A program made the translations under genes and the position numbers. This document shows positions 9,810 through 18,290 of a DNA stretch of 64,000 bases, piece by piece. How positions within the stretch are numbered: position 1 is the first letter of the stretch; each line of letters begins with the position of its first letter. Below the pieces are notes generated by a model. That model saw only the letters and a program-made list of their open reading frames with translations. It was not told the origin of the DNA and ran no database searches. The stretch is from Echinimonas agarilytica (lineage in GTDB: Bacteria > Pseudomonadota > Gammaproteobacteria > Enterobacterales > Neiellaceae): the NCBI RefSeq assembly GCF_023703465.1, contig NZ_JAMQGP010000010.1:62001-126000 (forward strand), in the 5' to 3' direction.

Positions 9810-10907
9810 TTACAGGCCAGATTTCAGGCTGGCTTCAATAAATCGGTCTAGGTCACCGTCTAAAACAGCTTGAGTATTGCGGTTTTCAACGCCGGTTCTT
9901 AAATCTTTAATGCGGCTATCATCCAAAACGTATGAACGGATTTGACTGCCCCAGCCAATATCTGACTTGGCATCTTCTGCCGCTTGCTTTTCTACGTTTT
10001 GTTTTTGTAATTCATACTCATAAAGCTTGGCTTTGAGCTGTTTCATGGCTTGGTCTTTGTTTTTATGTTGGGAGCGGTCGTTCTGACACTGCACCACAAT
10101 ATTGGTTGGCAAATGCGTAATACGCACCGCTGATTCCGTTCTGTTTACGTGCTGACCACCGGCTCCTGATGCGCGATACACATCAATGCGAAGCTCCGCA
10201 GGATTGATTTCAATATCAATACTGTCATCAATTTCAGGATAAGCGAATGCGCTCGAAAATGACGTATGACGACGTCCTCCTGAATCGAATGGACTCTTGC
10301 GTACCAAGCGATGCACACCTGTTTCTGTGCGCAACCAACCGTAAGCATACTCGCCCGACATTTTGATGGTGGCTGACTTAATGCCCGCCACATCACCATC
10401 TGACACTTCAATCAGCTCAGTCTTAAACCCTTTGGCTTCACCCCAACGCAAATACATACGCAGGAGCATATTGCACCAATCTTGCGCTTCAGTGCCGCCA
10501 GAGCCCGCTTGCAAATCAATATAAGCATCAGACGCATCTTGCTCCCCTGAAAACATGCGGCGAAATTCGAGTTTTTCGAGCTTTCCTTCAAGCCCTGCAA
10601 GCTCAGCTTCTGCTTCTGAGAAGGTATCTTCATCTTCCGCTTCTACCGCAAGCTCAATCAAGCCTTCAACATCTTCCAGGCCTTGTTCAAGGGTATCGAT
10701 GGTCTCAACCACAATTTCAAGCCCAGAGCGTTCTTTGCCGAGCGCTTGAGCACGGTCGGGCTCATTCCATACTTCAGGAGATTCCAGCTCTCGCATTACT
10801 TCCTCAAGGCGCTCGGCCTTGGCGTCGTAATCTAAATAGCCGCGCAGCGTTAGACCGCGCTCACGCATATCGGCAATCTTGTTTTGAACTGGGTTAATCT
10901 CAAACAT
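9810..10907 (-). CDS. prfB: Peptide chain release factor 2, without the programmed frameshift
   Basis: 365 residues. RF2 reads UGA and UAA stop codons and triggers peptide release. Domain 2 has the stop-codon tripeptide SPF ([14 protein letters not shown]) and the catalytic GGQ ([15 protein letters not shown]). In E. coli and many bacteria an in-frame TGA after about 25 codons forces a +1 shift (CTTTGAC). Here the same place reads GGC TAT TTA GAT TAC GAC (GYLDYD) in one continuous frame, so the autoregulatory site is absent. The start [13 protein letters not shown] aligns with the E. coli start. Transcribed together with lysS. Confidence 0.97.
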   Translation of the reverse strand: MFEINPVQNKIADMRERGLTLRGYLDYDAKAERLEEVMRELESPEVWNEPDRAQALGKERSGLEIVVETIDTLEQGLEDVEGLIELAVEAEDEDTFSEAEAELAGLEGKLEKLEFRRMFSGEQDASDAYIDLQAGSGGTEAQDWCNMLLRMYLRWGEAKGFKTELIEVSDGDVAGIKSATIKMSGEYAYGWLRTETGVHRLVRKSPFDSGGRRHTSFSSAFAYPEIDDSIDIEINPAELRIDVYRASGAGGQHVNRTESAVRITHLPTNIVVQCQNDRSQHKNKDQAMKQLKAKLYEYELQKQNVEKQAAEDAKSDIGWGSQIRSYVLDDSRIKDLRTGVENRNTQAVLDGDLDRFIEASLKSGL

Positions 10908-11201
10908 GGAACTCTCATCAAGCCAGAGGTAAATAAATAGCCGCGGAATTGTACAGGATCAACCCACTATTGAATAGAGCTGAATCAAGCCTAAAGGCTT
11001 TGAAAACACGGTAATGAACCAAGATGTCGCTTTGATGATGCATGCTTAACACCTGAACAAATTTTGTTCTACTTCGGATTATCGTCTATCGTTACCTTGC
11101 TGAACCCGAATCAATCTTCAATTTGATTTAAATTCAGCACACTCGATCAAGGAACGATCGCCACAATTTAATCTTAATCGTTAAAATACAAGGAACGTAT
11201 T
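10908..11201. other. Divergent intergenic region prfB / secreted protein
   Basis: About 290 bases, AT-rich towards the right side. It must hold the prfB-lysS promoter and the promoter of the rightward gene. I see no clear operator, RNA element or small gene. Confidence 0.35.
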
Positions 11202-11993
11202 TTGAAAAATATTTCTATGCTGTTTGCGTGGGCTTTTTGCCTGTGCTCAATTCAATCTCTGGCTTCCACCTTACTGTCCCCATCTGATTTACAGTTTGTG
11301 CACTATCAAGCCGATGGCTCAGATCAATTTGCTGTAGTCACTTGGCAAGACATTCATCCTGGTAGCACCGTTAATTTCACCGATTCAGGCGTGCGAGCCG
11401 ATCAAACATTCAGAGACACCGAAGGCAAGGTGAGCTGGAATATTACGCATTACATTGAAGCGGGGACCGTGGTGAGTTTTGACCTTGGGCTGTCACATGT
11501 ATCTAGTGGCACCTTGACAGTGCAATCTCGCATTAGCCTGTCCAGCAGTGGCGATCAGTTATTTGCCTTTAAAAATGATATTGATTCAGCCGCGATCATT
11601 GCTGGTATTCAGATGAACAACCAAGGCTGGGATGCCGACGCCACTAGCTCAAACACATCTGCGCTGCCGACCTCACTGAGTATTTCGCAGGCTTATACAC
11701 AATTTAATCGGGAATGGGACAATGCCATCTACCAAGGGCCCACATCTGCTCTGCTGTTGGAAACGTTAAAATCAAACATCTCGAATGCAGACTTTTGGCA
11801 AAGCTCAAATACCATTTTAAATGCAGCGTTGCCTCAACGATTTGATTGGCAGCCCACAACAATTAAAACCAGCCTAATTAGTTTGCCAAACTCCTTCATA
11901 TTAAGCGTACTCGGGTTGATTATTATGCTATTTTTGATGTACCACAGGGGCGGGCGCTGTTCGCCCCTCACATGGACTAATCATTCGTTTTAG
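11202..11993 (+). CDS. Secreted protein with a PEP-CTERM-like C-terminal tail
   Basis: 263 residues. I read the start as TTG, because AGGAA lies 6 bases upstream and the product then begins MKNISMLFAWAFCLCSIQSLA, a good signal peptide; the next ATG (11217) would lose the basic residue. The body (about 25-200) is beta-rich with VNFTDSGV, SWNITHYIEAGTVVSF and SSSGDQLFAF, a pattern seen in uncharacterised extracellular proteins. The end is a three-part tail: a Pro-containing motif (SLPNSF, about 227-232), a hydrophobic helix (ILSVLGLIIMLFLMY) and a basic cluster (HRGGR), similar in layout to PEP-CTERM/exosortase signals, though followed by about 11 extra residues. It interrupts the usual recJ-prfB link. 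Function unknown. Confidence 0.7.
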   Translation: MKNISMLFAWAFCLCSIQSLASTLLSPSDLQFVHYQADGSDQFAVVTWQDIHPGSTVNFTDSGVRADQTFRDTEGKVSWNITHYIEAGTVVSFDLGLSHVSSGTLTVQSRISLSSSGDQLFAFKNDIDSAAIIAGIQMNNQGWDADATSSNTSALPTSLSISQAYTQFNREWDNAIYQGPTSALLLETLKSNISNADFWQSSNTILNAALPQRFDWQPTTIKTSLISLPNSFILSVLGLIIMLFLMYHRGGRCSPLTWTNHSF

Positions 11994-12024
11994 TCGCATT
12001 AAAATTGGCTTTATGGAGCCCACT

Positions 12025-12480
12025 ATGATCAAGAAAATCATTCAAATTTTGCTTTGTGCTTTAATGATGAGCTTTGCCCTCACGGGAACGTTAATGGCCG
12101 CTGAAAAAGTAAAACCAAATTATGAATTTTCTGAGCTCAAAGAAGTGCGCAGTGTGAGAAATTCTGAAGTCAGCGGCTGGGGAGCATGGACTGATCAAGT
12201 TCTCCTCATGTCGGGTAGCCCCGGGCGCAAGTATTTGGTCATACTGACACGGCCAGATCATGATCTGGCCTTTAGTTTGAATCTTGCGGTCACCAATTCG
12301 GGTGGCCAAATTATGGCAAAATTCGACAAGGTTTACGCGATGAATAGCGCGATTAAAGTGGGTGTTCCCATCAAAAAAATCTACGAATTAAAAGGAAAGG
12401 AACAGATCGAGTTGGCCAAAAAATTAGTTGAAAAAGCCGAGCAGGATGCTGAAGAGGCGAACAATAAATCTGAAGGCTAG
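12025..12480 (+). CDS. Small periplasmic protein, possibly DUF6491-like
   Basis: 151 residues. The start at 12025 (MIKKIIQILLCALMMSF) is preferred over the ATG at 12013 because GGAG lies 6 bases before it. A signal peptide ends near TLMAAEK. The mature part has GWGAWTDQVLLMSGSPGRKYLV, then VTNSGG, KVYAMN and VGVPIKKIYEL, an arrangement that reminds me of the DUF6491 family, but this is a weak call. The last 30 residues are a charged Lys/Glu helix. It lies 31 bases after the preceding secreted-protein gene and is probably cotranscribed with it. Together they form a two-gene insertion between recJ and prfB. Confidence 0.6.
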   Translation: MIKKIIQILLCALMMSFALTGTLMAAEKVKPNYEFSELKEVRSVRNSEVSGWGAWTDQVLLMSGSPGRKYLVILTRPDHDLAFSLNLAVTNSGGQIMAKFDKVYAMNSAIKVGVPIKKIYELKGKEQIELAKKLVEKAEQDAEEANNKSEG

Positions 12481-12512
12481 TACTCTAAAGTTCAAATAAT
12501 CCATCGAGGCGC

Positions 12513-14237
12513 TTAGTGCGCCTCAATGTGTTTGACCAAAAACTGCATCGACGTGTTACCACGGAAATGATTGATGTCGAGCTGATAGGCAATGCGTACC
12601 CAACGTATCGTTAAGTTAGGCCACAATAAGGTATCAATGTTAAACGCGATGGCATCATATATTGCACCACCACTTTCTTCTTTTAATACCATTTTTAAGT
12701 GTTTCTCACCCACAAGCCGCTGTTGAATTAATTCAAAACGCCCTTCAAATACAGGCTCTGGAAACGACTGTCCCCACGGGCCTGCGGTGCGTAAGAGTTG
12801 GGCAAAGTCTAAATTAAGTTCTGAACGGCTAAGCTGGCCATCCGTAAGAATTTCTTCATTGAGTAAACTTTCATTCACCCACTGCTGTGCTTTTTGCTCT
12901 AATAACTGTTTAAATTCATCGTACCGTTCAGCTTCTAAGCTCAAGCCTGCCGCCATCGCATGTCCACCGAATTTTAGAATTAACCCAGGCTTCTCGGTAT
13001 CAATGGCTTCCAATAAGTCACGCATGTGAACACCAGAAATTGAGCGGGCCGAGCCTTTTAGAACTCCGTTATCATCACTGGCAAAAGCAATGACTGGACG
13101 GTGGTACTTATCTTTGACTCGCGATGCCAAAATACCAATCACGCCTTGGTGCCAGTCGGCTTGATAAAGGCTGAGTACACGGGGTAACTGTTCGGCTTCA
13201 GCTTTGCGCAATAAGGAATTCAGCGCCACCAGCGCCTCTTTTTCCATGCCTTGTTCAATTTCGCGGCGAGTTTTGTTCAAATCATCTAACTCTTGCGCCA
13301 TGCGATGTGCCGCATCGACATCATTAGTGATCAGGCATTGAATGCCTAACCCCATGTCATCTAAGCGACCCGCTGCATTTAGACGTGGGCCAACCGCAAA
13401 ACCAAGATCGCTCGCTTGTAACTCACGAGGATTCCTACCTGCAACTTGGCATAACGCCAAAATTCCGGGTCTAGCTCGCCCTGCGCGAATACGTTGCAAC
13501 CCTTGATGGACAAAAATCCGATTGTTTTGGTCGAGGCTCACAACATCTGCCACTGTTCCCACTGCAACAATGTCTAATAATTCCGCTAAGTTGGGTAATG
13601 GTTTTTGGTACCAATCGCATTCTGATAAGTGTTTCTTCAATGCGACCATGAGATAAAACGCAACCCCTACTCCTGCTAGCGATTTTGATGGAAATGCACA
13701 GCCATGCTGGTTAGGATTGACAATCGCGTCGGCATTTGGAATCTCGCTGCCAGGTAAATGGTGGTCGGTCACCAGTACTTTCATGCCTTTATTTTTTGCA
13801 TGAGCAACACCGGCAAGTGCTGAAATACCATTATCAACAGTGATCAGTAATTCAGTGCCAAGCTTTTCAGCTTCATCCACAATCGGTGGTGTCAGTCCGT
13901 ATCCCGAATCAAATCGATTTGGAACAATGTAATCAGCCTTATGATGGCCAAATAGTTGCAGCGCTAAAAGGCACACAGCCGTACTGGTCGCACCATCGGC
14001 ATCAAAATCGCCGACAATGGTGATCATTTGATGATTCGCTATCGCGTCAGCAAGTAAGCGCACGGCTTCCGGCATTCCCAATAGAGACTGATAGTGTTCC
14101 AATCGACCTGCAGAGTGCTCTATTTGCTGTGTTTCAACCACGCCACGAGCACTGTAGATTCTTTGTAGGATGGGATGAATTGTATTGGGCAACGAGTGCT
14201 CAGGCGAGACCCGCTGCCGTATCAAAGAGGTGGTCAT
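12513..14237 (-). CDS. recJ: Single-stranded-DNA-specific exonuclease RecJ
   Basis: 574 residues, the normal length. RecJ degrades single-stranded DNA 5'-3' in RecFOR recombination and mismatch and base excision repair. The DHH superfamily motifs are present: VGDFDADGATST (76-87), LITVDNG, VTDHH (156-160), and the DHHA1 GGH motif FGGHAMAAGLS near residue 425. The start codon lies 4 bases after the dsbC stop, with no strong ribosome site, so translation is probably coupled to dsbC. In E. coli prfB-lysS follows directly, but here two opposite-strand genes separate them. Confidence 0.97.
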   Translation of the reverse strand: MTTSLIRQRVSPEHSLPNTIHPILQRIYSARGVVETQQIEHSAGRLEHYQSLLGMPEAVRLLADAIANHQMITIVGDFDADGATSTAVCLLALQLFGHHKADYIVPNRFDSGYGLTPPIVDEAEKLGTELLITVDNGISALAGVAHAKNKGMKVLVTDHHLPGSEIPNADAIVNPNQHGCAFPSKSLAGVGVAFYLMVALKKHLSECDWYQKPLPNLAELLDIVAVGTVADVVSLDQNNRIFVHQGLQRIRAGRARPGILALCQVAGRNPRELQASDLGFAVGPRLNAAGRLDDMGLGIQCLITNDVDAAHRMAQELDDLNKTRREIEQGMEKEALVALNSLLRKAEAEQLPRVLSLYQADWHQGVIGILASRVKDKYHRPVIAFASDDNGVLKGSARSISGVHMRDLLEAIDTEKPGLILKFGGHAMAAGLSLEAERYDEFKQLLEQKAQQWVNESLLNEEILTDGQLSRSELNLDFAQLLRTAGPWGQSFPEPVFEGRFELIQQRLVGEKHLKMVLKEESGGAIYDAIAFNIDTLLWPNLTIRWVRIAYQLDINHFRGNTSMQFLVKHIEAH

Positions 14238-14241
14238 TTAA

Positions 14242-14970
14242 TCAATTCATTGCGCGCTGAAGCGTTTCTACAAGCTCACTGGGTTCACGATAGCCCGGCA
14301 TCATAGTGCCATCTTCTAACACCATTGCTGGCGTGCCTCGAACACCAAATTTCACACCCACGTCATGCTGCATGGTGACACGCTGATCAGAGCTATCACA
14401 TTGCTTACCGGCAACAATGTCATCAATTTTTGCCTTATTCATGGCATCCACTGGATCATCTGCACACCAGATTTTTTGCATGGACTCTGCGGCTTGAGGG
14501 CTTCTCGGGAATGCTAGATAATTGATGGTGATCCCTGCTTTTTGATACTCTTCCATCTGACGATGTAGCTTGCGGCAATAGCCACAGGTGATATCAGTAA
14601 AGACATACACGTTGTACTTCTCTTCACCAATCGCAGGATAAGTAATGACGTCATCTTTGATGGTTTTAAGTTTTTCGGCACGGTAATCATTCAGACCAGA
14701 ATCAGTAATTTCCTTTAACCCATCGGTAATATCGAACAAACGCCCATACATCATGTATTTCGCGTCATTCGATACGAAAAAATTGCCTTGGCTGGTCACC
14801 GCCATTCGATAGCCTGGAATTGGGGCTTCAGTTACCATGGCCGGCATTTCACCAAACGTGGCGAAAATCTTTGCCGAAACACGCTTGTCGACATCATCTG
14901 CCGCAACGGTTTGAATACTAATAAAAGATGTCATCAAAATGGTGCTAAGCACCTTCAAAAACTTTGTCAT
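14242..14970 (-). CDS. dsbC: Thiol:disulfide interchange protein DsbC
   Basis: 242 residues from the start at 14970 (MTKFLKVLSTILMTS). DsbC corrects wrong disulfides in the periplasm and is kept reduced by DsbD. It has a signal peptide cut near TVAADD, an N-terminal dimerisation domain, a linker and a thioredoxin fold with the active site CGYC at about 129-132 (FTDITCGYCRK), the cis-proline region (RGTPAMVLEDG), and a second structural Cys pair (WCAD and KQCD). The longer frame to 15015 is rejected since it hides the signal peptide; AGG is about 9 bases before the chosen ATG. First gene of the dsbC-recJ operon. Confidence 0.95.
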   Translation of the reverse strand: MTKFLKVLSTILMTSFISIQTVAADDVDKRVSAKIFATFGEMPAMVTEAPIPGYRMAVTSQGNFFVSNDAKYMMYGRLFDITDGLKEITDSGLNDYRAEKLKTIKDDVITYPAIGEEKYNVYVFTDITCGYCRKLHRQMEEYQKAGITINYLAFPRSPQAAESMQKIWCADDPVDAMNKAKIDDIVAGKQCDSSDQRVTMQHDVGVKFGVRGTPAMVLEDGTMMPGYREPSELVETLQRAMN

Positions 14971-15282
14971 GTGTAAAACCTGTTTTAAGCCACTACTGAT
15001 TAGACCGTGTTGCACACAGATCTATTGCACTTTGAACGATGAAGCAGTATCGCGCATTAGTGGCACCAATGTGCATGAACCTTTTGTAACTGAATGTGAG
15101 TATCAAGAATATGACTCAATCCACTGTTGCGCTGACGCAAACATTACTCGATGTCCGTAAATATTTCCCAAAGGATGCCTGAAAATCATACGTAAAGGCA
15201 ATGGGAGATCACACCATTGTTTTAAATAATAAATTCAGATTGTTTTGATGTGATTCACCCGTCATATATAGCAATCAGACTT
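14971..15282. other. Intergenic region between dsbC and the DNA methyltransferase gene
   Basis: About 310 bases, holding the dsbC promoter on its left side. In E. coli xerD lies at this place; no trace of a xerD reading frame is visible here. No RNA gene or clear terminator is seen. Confidence 0.35.
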
Positions 15283-15774
15283 TTATATACCTGTGAATTT
15301 GGCAGACAACACGCCCTCGTGTTGAAGAAGAAACATCTTGAGGTCAATTGTTTCGCCCTTGGTCTTTCCAGAGAAACCTCCAATGCTTTGCTTTGCCACA
15401 ATTCTGTGGCATGGAATAATTAACGGTATTGGATTTGCCTTACAGGCTCCGCCTACGGCACGGGCTGCGCTATTGAGAGCTGTGGCGGCATCTCCATAGG
15501 TCAAAACGGTCCCCTTCGGAATAGCTTGCATGAGCTGCCAGACTCGCATTTGGAAGTCAGTTCCCTGCGGCGCAATGGGTACATCAAATTCAACACGCGC
15601 GTCTTTCAGATACGCTAAAACCTGCCGCTCTACCTCTTTTCCAAGGGGGGAAACATTCTGGCTACACTGCGAATCGTTCCAATAGTCAATCCCCAGCACG
15701 TGCTGTCCATCGTCGGTGACAGTCCAACGGCCAAAGGGCGTGACAATACGCGTTTGAAATAAAGAAGCGTGCAC
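15283..15774 (-). CDS. ogt: Methylated-DNA-[protein]-cysteine S-methyltransferase
   Basis: 163 residues, the length of Ogt-type enzymes. It removes the methyl group from O6-methylguanine by transferring it to its own cysteine and is used up in the process. The active-site motif IIPCHRIV places the acceptor at Cys122, followed by GGFSG; the helix-turn-helix with FQMRVWQLMQAIPKG and TYGDAA is also complete. There is no AraC-like Ada domain. It sits where xerD is found in the related E. coli gene order and is divergent from fldB, 69 bases apart. Single-gene unit. Confidence 0.93.
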   Translation of the reverse strand: MHASLFQTRIVTPFGRWTVTDDGQHVLGIDYWNDSQCSQNVSPLGKEVERQVLAYLKDARVEFDVPIAPQGTDFQMRVWQLMQAIPKGTVLTYGDAATALNSAARAVGGACKANPIPLIIPCHRIVAKQSIGGFSGKTKGETIDLKMFLLQHEGVLSAKFTGI

Positions 15775-15843
15775 TGCTGAGCCTCGATCAAAAAATTGTT
15801 ACCATAACCTTAGATTAACCTGAAGTAAGCACTCTACTGCAAG

Positions 15844-16374
15844 ATGAAAATTGGTCTTTTTTACGCATCGTCTACCTGCTACACCGAAATGGCAGCCGAA
15901 AAAATTCAACGCCAACTCGGTGAAGAGTTGGTCGAGCTGCACAATATCGCCAATGAATCGTTGGCATTAACAGCCAATTATGACGTACTGATTTTTGGCA
16001 TTAGCACATGGGATTACGGCGAGCTACAAGAAGATTGGGAAAGCCAATGGGCCGACGTGGCAACGCTTCAGCTTGCTGGAAAAATTGTGGCTTTATACGG
16101 AATGGGCGACCAAGAGGGCTATGCCGACTGGTTTCAAGATGCGTTAGGCATGCTACATGAAGCAATTGAACACCCCGAAGTAGCACGCATTGGTTTTTGG
16201 CCTAATGGTGATGATTATCAATTTAACGCCAGCAAAGCTTTAACTCCAGATAACAGTCAATTTGTAGGCCTTGCGTTAGATGACGAAGGCCAATTTGAAC
16301 GATCAGACCAACGCATTGAAGATTGGTGTGACCAACTGCTCAACGAGCTCGAATCATGGGCCGAACAACAATAA
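15844..16374 (+). CDS. fldB: Flavodoxin FldB
   Basis: 176 residues. A long-chain flavodoxin that carries electrons on FMN. The phosphate loop is FYASSTCYTEMAAEKI (residues 6-21), which matches E. coli FldB closely; further motifs are ISTWDYGELQEDWE and YGMGDQEGYADWF, both FMN-binding loops. Its place next to the dsbC-recJ-prfB-lysS genes is the same as in E. coli, which favours FldB over FldA. No flavodoxin reductase gene is visible nearby. Confidence 0.95.
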   Translation: MKIGLFYASSTCYTEMAAEKIQRQLGEELVELHNIANESLALTANYDVLIFGISTWDYGELQEDWESQWADVATLQLAGKIVALYGMGDQEGYADWFQDALGMLHEAIEHPEVARIGFWPNGDDYQFNASKALTPDNSQFVGLALDDEGQFERSDQRIEDWCDQLLNELESWAEQQ

Positions 16375-16511
16375 AGGCAAGCGACAAGTGCATAGAATGA
16401 CCTAACTTGTAGCCAGTTTGCAGCTATTCCTGCTATGCATCCAATGTAAAACTACCCTTCTAGCGAACACGTTACCGCCATGCATAATATGGCAGCCAGA
16501 AGGGACTCTTC

Positions 16512-17144
16512 ATGAACAACTATTCACCTCTCGCCCTCATTGCACTCGGTTTTCTGAGTGCTTGCCAAAGCACCTTGCCCGATATTCAGTGTGACACCAT
16601 CGACTGGCTACAAGTCGGTATCGAGGATGCGAAATCTGGCGCGCAACAAACCCGTTTAAATGAATACTCTGAGCAATGCCAAAGCAAGGATTGGCAACCC
16701 AACCAAGCGAATTATGAGCAAGGGGTGACAATCGGAAAAACGCAATATTGCACTTATCATCAAGGTCTGAAGCTAGGCAAATCTGGCGAGACGTACAATG
16801 CCCAATGTACCGGTCATAATGAAGCACGATTTCTTCGCGCTTATGTATTGGGGCGAGGATATTTTCTAATTGAGAGTGATTTGCTGACCAAGCAAGCCCA
16901 AATGAGTAGTTTGGATTTGAAAATTGCATCCGTTAAAAACAGCATTGACCGATTACAAACATCATCTAACCTATCTCAGGCTGAACAAGCTCGACTGGAA
17001 CAACTTCATACACAGCTTAATGATATGGAATCAGTTCGCTTTGAAATTGAAGATCAGATACAAAGCCAGCAAGCTCATTTTGAACAGTCACGCCAACAAA
17101 TTAATAAAACGATTCTAGCAGACCAACAATCGATTCAACCGTGA
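16512..17144 (+). CDS. DUF2799 lipoprotein
   Basis: 210 residues. A lipoprotein signal (LALIALGFLSAC, Cys18) is followed by a Trp/Gly/Cys pattern (DWLQVGIEDAKSG, SEQCQ, YEQGVTIGKTQYCTYHQGL, GETYNAQC) that matches DUF2799, with four conserved cysteines that may pair. The last 70 residues (about 140-205) are a predicted coiled coil rich in Gln and Glu. AGGGA lies upstream of the ATG with an 8-base gap. Envelope protein of unknown role; it stands alone between fldB and the DM13 lipoprotein gene. Confidence 0.82.
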   Translation: MNNYSPLALIALGFLSACQSTLPDIQCDTIDWLQVGIEDAKSGAQQTRLNEYSEQCQSKDWQPNQANYEQGVTIGKTQYCTYHQGLKLGKSGETYNAQCTGHNEARFLRAYVLGRGYFLIESDLLTKQAQMSSLDLKIASVKNSIDRLQTSSNLSQAEQARLEQLHTQLNDMESVRFEIEDQIQSQQAHFEQSRQQINKTILADQQSIQP

Positions 17145-17192
17145 GGTTGATGGCGGTAAAGTATGACTTCAATACGCTACCGCCACATTTCT

Positions 17193-18161
17193 CTACGGCG
17201 TAAACTCAACGTCTCCAAAGTTGGCGTTAAAATCAACACACCAAACTGAAAGCCCAGTTAAGTCATCCAACGTTTTGTTGGCCGGTAAGCGCAAACTAAT
17301 GGTGCTATCAACATACACTTGACCATTGAGTTGATTGCCGATAGAAAATGCCTCTGGGCTTGAGAATAAACGATCTAACGCGCCATAAAAGTATACATCT
17401 GGGCCTTCTCCATCATAAGTGAATTGGCTAACTTCAATCGTACAATCGTCAACAATCCGAGCCACACCGGACACATTATGGGCGTATGTCTGGAACGTAC
17501 CACTCCACCCTACTTTTTCATGTGTTTTAGCACAAAAACTAATTTCACCCGATTCTAAAGCTTGTAGAGATTGCTCAAAATGGTATTGGGCGTCGCCTGC
17601 TGTCACCAAAAACGTATTTGCGGCCCCACTTTGAGCCACAACATTTGCCCATTCGTCATCAAATCGGCCACTGCCAAAATCAACCGTCATATCTGTTGCC
17701 AACGAGTGAATATTATTCGGCAGTACAATACCATTCTCAGCAACGCCATCCATATCTAGTGTCTGCAACAAGCGCAGCATATTTGTCACCCGAACGTCAG
17801 TCACATCATCAGTTGAAAAAACAGAGAGAGGGGTGACTAACCCATCCGCCAGAATTTCCGGAAAGTCGACGCCACCAATGGAAAAAGTGATCTGTTCATC
17901 TCGACGATATAGGAACTCGCCTTGTGCATTGGTCTCGCCAGTAAAGGTATCAGTGCGATAAGCCAGCCCTTCAACAGCCGCATCAAAGAACACGCCCGTT
18001 AATACCCCTGAAGATTCCCCCTCTCCATCGGTGTTGTTATCGCCGCTGTTTTCAATAATAGGCGCTTCAGTCTCGGCAGTGCTGCTGGATGCTCCTCCGC
18101 CTCCGCAAGCCGTTAAGGTCAATAACGCACTGAAAGAAAATATAATTAGAAGCCACTTCAT
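17193..18161 (-). CDS. Lipoprotein with a C-terminal DM13 domain
   Basis: 322 residues. The lipobox LTLTACGGGG (Cys19) is followed by an acidic Ser/Gly linker. Residues about 52-200 form a domain seen in surface lipoproteins (GVFFDAAVEGLAYRT, TNAQGEFLYRRDEQITFSIGG). Residues about 225-320 fit the DM13 family: HNVSGVARIVDDCTIEV, YDGEGPDVYFYGA, and SVWCVDFNANFGDVEF. DM13 domains have been proposed to take part in electron transfer through a conserved Cys, and that Cys (SVWC) is present here. Three further Cys occur in the mature protein (SFCAK, DDC). The neighbour downstream of the GT2/HlyD operon is only 130 bases away on the same strand, but an operon link is not evident. Confidence 0.78.
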   Translation of the reverse strand: MKWLLIIFSFSALLTLTACGGGGASSSTAETEAPIIENSGDNNTDGEGESSGVLTGVFFDAAVEGLAYRTDTFTGETNAQGEFLYRRDEQITFSIGGVDFPEILADGLVTPLSVFSTDDVTDVRVTNMLRLLQTLDMDGVAENGIVLPNNIHSLATDMTVDFGSGRFDDEWANVVAQSGAANTFLVTAGDAQYHFEQSLQALESGEISFCAKTHEKVGWSGTFQTYAHNVSGVARIVDDCTIEVSQFTYDGEGPDVYFYGALDRLFSSPEAFSIGNQLNGQVYVDSTISLRLPANKTLDDLTGLSVWCVDFNANFGDVEFTP

Positions 18162-18290
18162 GAATTTGTCTCGTCACTTAGTCATTCAGTCACTGTACTG
18201 ATTGCTCGAACGGACTTCCTCACGAAAGTATCACAACATCGTTATATTAATGTGCGATATCACAAAAGCAGAATTCACTTCCCTTTCAAC

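Noticed and set aside
12506-12524. GAGGCGC/GCGCCTC hairpin as a recJ terminator
   Set aside because: It overlaps the recJ stop codon and is not followed by a T run on either strand, so I cannot support it as a terminator.
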